Source: Pseudomonadota bacterium
Lineage (GTDB): Bacteria > Myxococcota_A > Polyangia > Haliangiales > Haliangiaceae
Reading direction: 5' to 3'
Assembly (NCBI GenBank): GCA_023386455.1
Contig: JAEWJO010000472.1
Coordinates: 1 to 11,342, forward strand
Length of the DNA: 11,342 nucleotides
The notes beneath the pieces were generated by a model, which was not told where the DNA came from, did not search any database, and saw only the letters and a list, made by a program, of their open reading frames with translations. The translations under genes and the position numbers were made by a program. This document shows positions 6,915 to 11,342 of this stretch, one piece after another. The number at the start of each line of letters is the position of its first letter. Positions within the stretch are counted from its first letter, which is position 1.

Positions 6915-7802
6915 TCAGGCGCGCGTCACACCCGCGGCCCGTTCGGAGACGAGCGCGAGCGCGCCCCAGTCGAGATCGGAAAGCCCGGCGGCCAGCGCCT
7001 CGAGCATGTGATCGCGGATCACGCTGACGACGGGCATCGCGACCTCGTGCTCGCGCGCGGCGTCGAGGACGAGCTCCATGTCCTTGAGCGCGAGTGGGAG
7101 GCGGAAGCCCGGCTCGAACTGACGATCGCGCACGTGCTCGCCGTACGGCCGGAAGGTCGGCGACGAGAGGACGGTCGCGAGCAGCACGTCGAAGAACACG
7201 GCTGGCTCGACGAGCCCGGACTTCGTGACCAGCGCCGAGGTCTCGCCGAGCATCTCGATGATCGTCGCGATGAGCGTGTTGCACGCGAGCTTCACGAGGT
7301 TGGCGGATTCGGGCACGTCGCCGATCACGAACGTGTGCTGCGCGAACGCGTCGAAGACCGAGCGGATCTCGTCGATCGTGGCGCGGTCGCCCGCGGCGAG
7401 CGCGACGAGCTTGCCGGCCTCGGCGGCGGCGGGCCGACCGAGTACGGGAGCCGACAGGAAGCGCAGGTTGCGCTCGCCGTGGCGTGCGGCGAGTCGGCGC
7501 GTGAGCTCGGGGCTGATCGTGCTGGTCGAGATGTGTACGGTGCGGTTGGGTTGCATGCCGTCGAGGACGCCACGCGGGCCGCAGGTGATCGACTCGACCG
7601 CGCGATCGTCGGAGAGCATCGTGATGACCGCGTCGCCGCGGCTCGCGTCCGCGAGATCGTCCGCGACGATGGCGCCATCGGCGCGCAGAGGCTCGGTGCG
7701 CTCGCTCGTGCGGTTGTAGACAGTGACCTGATGACCGGCGCGTAACAGGGACCGCGCGATCGGCGTCCCCATGCGCCCGAGGCCGATGACTCCGACGTCC
7801 AT
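6915..7802 (-). CDS. NAD(P)-dependent oxidoreductase, beta-hydroxyacid dehydrogenase family
   Basis: A 295-residue cytosolic enzyme of the 3-hydroxyisobutyrate dehydrogenase / glyoxylate reductase / tartronate semialdehyde reductase superfamily. The Rossmann fingerprint G-L-G-R-M-G is at residues 7-12. The substrate-site motifs are modified: STSTISP (about 93-99) and SAPVLGRP (about 117-124), where the usual version is DAPVSGG. The catalytic lysine is K171 in NLVKLACN, followed by the helical C-terminal domain. Reversible oxidation of a short beta-hydroxyacid, or reduction of an aldehyde, is expected; the substrate cannot be read from the sequence. ATG 7802 is chosen over upstream starts because an excellent Shine-Dalgarno, GGGAGGAGG at 7817-7809, lies six bases before it and the Rossmann strand begins immediately. 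The upstream minus-strand gene msrA ends 264 bases away. Confidence 0.93.
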   Translation of the reverse strand: MDVGVIGLGRMGTPIARSLLRAGHQVTVYNRTSERTEPLRADGAIVADDLADASRGDAVITMLSDDRAVESITCGPRGVLDGMQPNRTVHISTSTISPELTRRLAARHGERNLRFLSAPVLGRPAAAEAGKLVALAAGDRATIDEIRSVFDAFAQHTFVIGDVPESANLVKLACNTLIATIIEMLGETSALVTKSGLVEPAVFFDVLLATVLSSPTFRPYGEHVRDRQFEPGFRLPLALKDMELVLDAAREHEVAMPVVSVIRDHMLEALAAGLSDLDWGALALVSERAAGVTRA

Positions 7803-8066
7803 GACTATCCTCCTCCCGACGGCCCGGCGAGCTGGTCGGCATTCGTCGGGGATTGCAGCGTCCTCCGGCGATCTCCGGTGAACGCTTGAATCGTGCACGT
7901 GCCGTCGAAGCGACCGATGCTCGAGCTCGGGGAAGCCATGACCCGCATCGCTGCGTGCCGCGTGCCACGAGCGAAGCGACGCGCCCGGCTACGCGTTCCT
8001 CGTCGTCTCGGCGGCGGCGTCGATCGGGTTCACCGCCACCGCGGTGCACGCGGGGTTCTGAGCGAC
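7803..8066. other. Intergenic region, no confident gene
   Basis: These 264 bases lie between msrA and the oxidoreductase gene on the minus strand and contain the strong ribosome-binding site of the latter. On the plus strand a peptide beginning at ATG 7938 (MTRIAACRVPRAKRR), if shifted by one base near 7985, would continue into a hydrophobic segment (GYAFLVVSAAASIGFTATAV) ending at TGA 8059-8061. This could be a broken small membrane protein or chance. No terminator or RNA gene is evident. Confidence 0.4.
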
Positions 8067-8684
8067 TCAGCCGCAGGTGATCCGCGCGCGCTGGCCGAAG
8101 AGCTTCTCGAGGTGCGCGTTGGCTGCGGGCGAGAGGCCGAGGCGCGGCAGGTCATCGTGCAGCTGTGCGAGCGTCGCCTTGCCGGCGACGTAGCCGTTGA
8201 GGCGCGCCGCGACGGTCGAGTCGACGAGCTGCTGCGGCGTGTAGCCGGCGAGCTCGTTCATGAGGACGCTGTCGTGTCGCAGGTAGTACTTCTGGTGGTA
8301 GTCCTCGGCGAGATAGAACGTCGCGCCCGTGATGATCGGCGCGGTGATGCCCCGATCGCGCGCGATGCGCTCCTGCGCGGCGTCCGCGGCGAACACCGCC
8401 TCCATGTACTGGCGGCTGTAGGCGCGGCCGCCTCGGCGGTTCTTCCAGATCTCCTCGACCAGATCCTCGTAGCGGAGGATGCGCGGGTCGTAGTCGATCT
8501 GGAAGACCTCGGTGTGGTCCGCGAGTCGGTGATACGTCGGATCGGTGGTGCGGCCGCCGGCGTAGCCGACGCGCGTGCGGACGACTCCTGGATGACACCC
8601 GAACCGGGCGTCGGGGGTCCAGAATCAGCCGAGGCCGAACGTCGCGGTCTCGACGATGGGGCGCTGCAGATCGAGGGGAAGCAT
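8067..8684 (-). CDS. msrA: Peptide-methionine (S)-S-oxide reductase A with in-frame TGA (selenocysteine) at the catalytic position
   Basis: MsrA reduces methionine-S-sulfoxide in proteins, using a nucleophilic Cys in a G-C-F-W motif. The frame starts at ATG 8684 (GAGG three bases upstream), reads ETATFGLG, then TGA at codon 20 (8627-8625), then FWTPDARF, and continues without a stop for 185 codons to TGA 8069-8067, giving 205 residues. The TGA falls exactly where the catalytic Cys belongs. The flanks are clearly MsrA: VGYAGG, DHTEVFQIDYDP, WKNRRGGRAYSRQY, GATFYLAEDYHQKYYLR. An aligned hairpin directly after the TGA fits a bacterial SECIS element, so codon 20 is best read as selenocysteine. 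Cys204, next to the C-terminus (ITCG), may be the resolving residue; Cys30 is a second candidate. The gene follows the hydroxylase gene after 56 bases on the same strand. If UGA is not decoded as Sec, this would be a nonsense-mutated gene. Confidence 0.88.
8586..8624 (-). promoter_or_regulatory. Candidate bacterial SECIS hairpin within msrA
   Basis: Immediately after the in-frame TGA, the minus strand has TTCTGGA (8624-8618), which pairs with TCCAGGA (8592-8586) over seven base pairs including one G-U. Inside it, GACGCCCG (8612-8605) pairs with CGGGTGTC (8601-8594) over eight base pairs with one G-U, leaving loop GTT; opening the last pair gives a GGUUC pentaloop. The internal bulge is CCCCC against a single A. 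Twenty bases separate the TGA from the apical triloop. Bacterial SECIS elements, as in E. coli fdhF, are stem-loops just after the UGA with a G/GU in the apical loop at about this distance, bound by SelB. The pairing was worked out by hand. Confidence 0.72.
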
Positions 8685-8740
8685 TGTCCTCAGTGTACGC
8701 GCGTGCGGCGCCGTGGTTACTCCGCCCGGACGGTCAGGTC

Positions 8741-9265
8741 CTACGAAGCAGCCGCAGCGAGCCGCTGCGACCGCCGCTCGATATCGCGGCGCTCGCGCTC
8801 CGTGCCGGCGTACGGATCGCGCGTGCCCATGAGCTGATCGAACCACGGGCGCGTCACGCACCAGTTGGCGTGCTGGTTCGGCCCCATGTGGTGATCGTAG
8901 TGCCACGGCAGGTGCTCGCGTGCCCACGCCGGATCGAGGTGAGCGCGCTTGTGCTTGCGGTAGTAGTTGAACGCGCAGTAGGTGACAGTGCCGACGAAGA
9001 ACGGCGCGAGCGGGGCCAGCGGGGCGACGGCGACGGCGGCCGCGACGAGCGCGAGCGCCTCCTTGCTCTGGCCGTTCCACTGCTTGAACAGCGGACGCTC
9101 GTAGTCCGGATCGACGTGATCGTTACGGCGCGCGTTCCTGTGGTGCTCGTGCCAGTGGAACGCCCAGAAGCTGGACTTCTTCCGGCCGAGACCGTGAAGC
9201 ACGTACTTGTGGATCAGCCACTCGGTGGCGTTGGAAGCAGCGAGGCCGAGGGGAATTCCGAGCAT
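8741..9265 (-). CDS. Fatty acid hydroxylase superfamily membrane protein
   Basis: A 174-residue protein carrying the His clusters of the di-iron fatty acid hydroxylase / sterol desaturase superfamily: HKYVLH (19-24), HWHEHH (37-42), H50, HKRAH (105-109) and HYDHHMGPN (122-130). These His residues ligate two irons that activate O2 for hydroxylation or desaturation of a lipid or carotenoid. The N-terminal helix and the hydrophobic stretch at about 70-99 place it in the membrane. The length is near that of short family members such as CrtZ-type hydroxylases. The start at ATG 9265 is supported by AAGAGGAG about seven bases upstream. It is divergent from a TetR regulator across 51 bases holding a palindrome, so it is probably repressed by that protein. 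The substrate is unknown. Confidence 0.87.
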   Translation of the reverse strand: MLGIPLGLAASNATEWLIHKYVLHGLGRKKSSFWAFHWHEHHRNARRNDHVDPDYERPLFKQWNGQSKEALALVAAAVAVAPLAPLAPFFVGTVTYCAFNYYRKHKRAHLDPAWAREHLPWHYDHHMGPNQHANWCVTRPWFDQLMGTRDPYAGTERERRDIERRSQRLAAAAS

Positions 9266-9278
9266 CGAACGACTCCTC

Positions 9279-9307
9279 TTGAAATGATGACTAGATAGTC
9301 ACATTAT
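9279..9307 (+). promoter_or_regulatory. Predicted sigma-70-type promoter of the TetR gene
   Basis: TTGAAA at 9279-9284 (five of six to TTGACA) and CATTAT at 9302-9307 (four of six to TATAAT) are separated by 17 bases, in an AT-rich patch unusual for this GC-rich window. Transcription would start near 9314, only about three bases before the regulator ATG at 9317. No Shine-Dalgarno precedes that ATG, so the mRNA may be nearly leaderless. Confidence 0.55.
9288..9301. promoter_or_regulatory. Palindromic operator candidate for the TetR regulator
   Basis: TGACTA-GA-TAGTCA is a perfect inverted repeat with 6-bp arms and a 2-bp spacer. With a one-base bulge the symmetry continues into AATG and CATT. 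It lies exactly in the spacer between the predicted -35 and -10 elements of the regulator gene and in the 51-base divergent region shared with the hydroxylase gene. TetR dimers usually bind such palindromes, blocking both genes until a ligand releases them. Confidence 0.7.
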
Positions 9308-9316
9308 TCTGGCACG

Positions 9317-9994
9317 ATGGCTAGCCCCAGACGAGCCCGCGCCAAGTCGCCGAGATTGCCGAAGAAACGCCCCGGTCCGGCGGGCGGCAAGCGCGATCTC
9401 AACCGGCGCGAGAACCAGCAGCGGCTGCTCGACGCGGCGCTCGGTCTGATGCTCGCGCACGGGACAGCGGCGGTCACGATCGATCAGATCGTCGAGAAGG
9501 CGGCGATGGCGAAGGGCAGCTTCTATCGCTACGCCGCCGACAAGGAGGACGTCGTCGAGCAGATCCTCGCGCCCGTGATCGGCGAGGTGACCGCGGCGCT
9601 CGATCGCTGCGAGCACCAGCTGCGCACGGGGCGGCCCGAGGACATCGCCGCGATCTATCTCGTGCTCGCACGCGAGCTCTCGCAGGTGGTCGCACGCTAC
9701 GCGACGCGCGTGCTGCTGTATCTGCAGGAGGCGCGTGCACCGCAGCGTGCGGCACCACCGGCGATCCAGCAGCTCGCCGACACGCTGACCTCGCGGACGA
9801 TCGCGCTCACCGAGATCGCGCGCGACCACGGTCTCATCCGTGCGGTCGATCCGCAGATCTCGGCGCTGACGGTCCTCGGCGCGATCGACGCGATCCTGTT
9901 CGCGAACCTGCGCCAGCGGCGCGCGCCGAATGCAGCGCCTCCACAGGTCATCGCGGAGCTCGTCGATATCGTGCTGCGCGGAATTCGTGGCTAG
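9317..9994 (+). CDS. TetR-family transcriptional regulator
   Basis: A 225-residue regulator. After a basic, Pro-rich tail (1-31, many Arg and Lys), the TetR N-terminal domain runs over about 32-84 (NQQRLLDAALGLMLAHGTAA, VTIDQIVEKAAMAKGSFYRY, DKEDVVEQIL), with the helix-turn-helix at about 50-72 and the diagnostic GSFYRYAADKED. The helical C-terminal part (85-225) is the variable ligand and dimerisation domain. The divergent hydroxylase gene and the palindrome at 9288-9301 suggest local autoregulation, with repression of the hydroxylase and possibly msrA, lifted by a lipid-like ligand; the ligand is a guess. The ATG at 9317 has no Shine-Dalgarno and lies just after the predicted transcription start. 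The long basic N-terminal extension is longer than in many TetR proteins. Confidence 0.92.
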   Translation: MASPRRARAKSPRLPKKRPGPAGGKRDLNRRENQQRLLDAALGLMLAHGTAAVTIDQIVEKAAMAKGSFYRYAADKEDVVEQILAPVIGEVTAALDRCEHQLRTGRPEDIAAIYLVLARELSQVVARYATRVLLYLQEARAPQRAAPPAIQQLADTLTSRTIALTEIARDHGLIRAVDPQISALTVLGAIDAILFANLRQRRAPNAAPPQVIAELVDIVLRGIRG

Positions 9995-10040
9995 GCAGAT
10001 CGCGGTTGCGCCGCACGAGCGTCGCAGCGATCATGGAGGC

Positions 10041-11210
10041 ATGAGGGCGTCCCTGCGAGTCGGCCTGCTATTTGTCTGTGCAGCCTGCGGTTCGTCGGCG
10101 TCGAACAGCGGCGATGGCGGTGCCGGCTCCCCGGACTCACCGCCCGGTTCGACGCCCGTGAACGGCAACCCCGACGGTCACTGCGCCGCGGGCGTGCCTG
10201 CGGCCGGGATTCCGGCGGATGTGTCGGCGCCCGACTCCGTGGTCGGCACCGGCACGCCGGCGAGCTGCACGTTCGCCGCGCTCGACACCGCGGTCAAGAA
10301 GGGCGGCGTGATCACGTTCGACTGTGGAAGCAGCCCCGTGACGATCGCGGTGACCGCGACGCTGCACCTGCCGATCACGAAGGACACGGTGATCGACGGC
10401 GGCAACAAGGTCACGCTCGACGGCGGTGGCGCCGTGCAGATCCTCCGGTTCGACAGCCCGAACTTCCAGGCGCTCGAGACGCGCGTCACGGTCCAGCACA
10501 TCGCGTTCAAGCGCGGCGCGATCGCGGGCTCGATGCCGATCCCGACGGCGCCGCCTCCGTGCTCGCAGGGATTCAATGCCGGCGACGGTGGCGCGATCTA
10601 CATGCGCGACGGCAACCTGACGGTGATCGACTCGCTGTTCGAGGACAACGGCGCGGCGCCGCTCGGGCCGGATGTCGGCGGCGGCGCCATCCGGATGCTC
10701 GGCAGCAAGCACGGGCTCCTCGTCGTGAGCAGTACGTTCCGCAACAACAAGGCGAGCAACGGTGGCGCGATCGGTTGCCTGTTCTCGGAGCTCGACGTCT
10801 ACGACACGCTCGTCGAGTCGAGCACGGCGACCGGCCACGACGCGAACAACGACGACGCGACGATGTGCAGCGTGATGAACAACGGCCAGCACGAGATCGG
10901 ATCCGGCGGAAACGGCGGCGCGCTCTACAGCGACGGCGCCTCGACGACCGACAAGCCGGTCAACGTGATCCTGTGCGGCGACAAGATCGTGAACAATGCC
11001 GCCGGCACGAACGCGTTCGGCGGCGGTCTGTTCTTCACGAGCAACAACTACGGCGGCACGCTGACGATCGCCGACACGACGATGACCGGAAACACCGGCG
11101 GGCACTGGACCAACGTGCAGTCGGGCACCGTGACCAACGCGGGGACCGCCGTCGGCACGAACGCGAAGAGCATCACCATCACGAACTCGACGATCCAGGG
11201 CGTCGACTAG
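10041..11210 (+). CDS. Secreted lipoprotein with parallel beta-helix (GGA[I/L] repeats)
   Basis: A 389-residue protein starting at ATG 10041. The signal MRASLRVGLLFVCAAC has a relaxed lipobox (C-A-A-C) with candidate lipidated Cys16, followed by a Ser/Gly/Pro-rich linker (17-45), typical of surface lipoproteins. From about residue 75 the chain repeats the pattern of polymorphic outer-membrane / right-handed beta-helix proteins: TVIDGGN, then GGAI at 183, GGGAI at 213, GGAI at 241, GGAL at 292 and GGGL near 327, interspersed with SLFEDN, STFRNN and TTMTGN. Such folds serve as adhesins or polysaccharide-interacting surfaces; no lyase active site is identifiable. GGAGG sits only one base before the ATG, an unusually close Shine-Dalgarno, but no other in-frame start preserves the signal. 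Its stop overlaps the stop of the convergent right-edge gene. Confidence 0.85.
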   Translation: MRASLRVGLLFVCAACGSSASNSGDGGAGSPDSPPGSTPVNGNPDGHCAAGVPAAGIPADVSAPDSVVGTGTPASCTFAALDTAVKKGGVITFDCGSSPVTIAVTATLHLPITKDTVIDGGNKVTLDGGGAVQILRFDSPNFQALETRVTVQHIAFKRGAIAGSMPIPTAPPPCSQGFNAGDGGAIYMRDGNLTVIDSLFEDNGAAPLGPDVGGGAIRMLGSKHGLLVVSSTFRNNKASNGGAIGCLFSELDVYDTLVESSTATGHDANNDDATMCSVMNNGQHEIGSGGNGGALYSDGASTTDKPVNVILCGDKIVNNAAGTNAFGGGLFFTSNNYGGTLTIADTTMTGNTGGHWTNVQSGTVTNAGTAVGTNAKSITITNSTIQGVD

Positions 11211-11342
11211 AGGATCGCGACCGCCGTCGCGAAGTCGGGGCCGAGCTCGACGGAGAGACCTTCGGACTCCCACGTGATCCGCGTGCGCCCGGACGGATCG
11301 CGCGTGATCTCGGCCTTGGCCGGACGCGCCCCCCGCCTCACC
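11207..11342 (-). CDS. C-terminus of an unidentified protein (5' part outside window)
   Basis: A minus-strand frame is open from the right edge to TAG at 11209-11207 and gives 44 codons with almost exclusively G/C third positions, as in the confirmed genes. It reads as normal protein, with AKAEITRDPSGRTRITWESE and LGPDFATAVAIL at the end. The stop overlaps that of the convergent beta-helix lipoprotein gene. Too little is present to identify a family. Confidence 0.6.
   Translation of the reverse strand, partial: VRRGARPAKAEITRDPSGRTRITWESEGLSVELGPDFATAVAIL

Noticed and set aside
6808..8049. 413-codon minus-strand frame over the oxidoreductase gene
   Set aside because: Overlaps the clearly identified oxidoreductase in another frame and is dominated by Arg, as expected of a shadow.
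7938..8061. Possible small membrane protein on the plus strand needing one frameshift
   Set aside because: Basic N-terminus plus a hydrophobic tail is suggestive and GGGGAA precedes the ATG, but a frameshift must be assumed and the peptide is too short to judge.
8625..8627. Reading the msrA TGA as a plain nonsense mutation or read error
   Set aside because: The remaining 185 codons are intact with conserved active-site surroundings, the stop is exactly at the nucleophile, and a SECIS-like hairpin follows; a random stop would be unlikely to meet all three. It remains the main alternative if Sec machinery is absent.
10137..11273. 378-codon minus-strand frame opposite the beta-helix lipoprotein
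   Set aside because: Arg/Val/Asp-rich antisense shadow; only the different frame ending at 11207 beyond the lipoprotein gene looks coding.

Overview
The window is GC-rich and densely coded, with coding frames that are nearly all G/C at third positions. Several encoded proteins are typical of the predatory or social Deltaproteobacteria (Myxococcota): lipoproteins with repeated beta-sandwich domains, an ECF sigma factor next to a FecR-like protein with a cysteine-rich tail, and a GGA[I/L]-repeat beta-helix lipoprotein. Assignment to a myxobacterium-like organism is inference; the window has no rRNA or other phylogenetic marker. No mobile element, tRNA or CRISPR array is visible.

Layout. (1) 1-1852, minus: a large lipoprotein with six visible carboxypeptidase-regulatory-like repeats, running off the left edge. 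(2) 1853-2194: mostly non-coding, with one doubtful small membrane ORF. (3) 2195-3163, plus: an unrecognised gene broken by two single-base frameshifts, then a possible 56-codon ORF overlapping its stop by GTGA. (4) 3215-4351, plus: ribonuclease D with the full DEDDy active site and HRDC-like domains. (5) 6811-4368, minus: a compact set made of an outer-membrane beta-barrel-like lipoprotein, an ECF sigma factor and a membrane-anchored FecR-like protein. The last two overlap by ATGA, suggesting a cell-envelope sensing and response unit. (6) 7802-6915, minus: an NAD(P)-dependent beta-hydroxyacid-dehydrogenase-type oxidoreductase. (7) 9265-8067, minus: a small fatty-acid-hydroxylase-family membrane protein followed by a methionine sulfoxide reductase A gene. 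(8) 9317-9994, plus: a TetR regulator divergent from the hydroxylase, with a palindromic operator candidate inside its promoter. (9) 10041-11210, plus: a beta-helix lipoprotein that converges on the 3' end of an unidentified minus-strand gene at the right edge.

The most striking observation is the msrA gene. The codon for its catalytic cysteine is an in-frame TGA (codon 20), flanked by otherwise conserved MsrA sequence on both sides. A two-part hairpin begins immediately after the TGA and carries a GGUUC apical loop about 20 nt downstream, which is the expected position and shape of a bacterial SECIS element. The simplest reading is a selenocysteine-containing MsrA that conventional annotation would split or truncate. 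No Sec machinery gene (selA, selB, selC, selD) lies in the window, so the organism's ability to decode Sec must be checked elsewhere in the genome.
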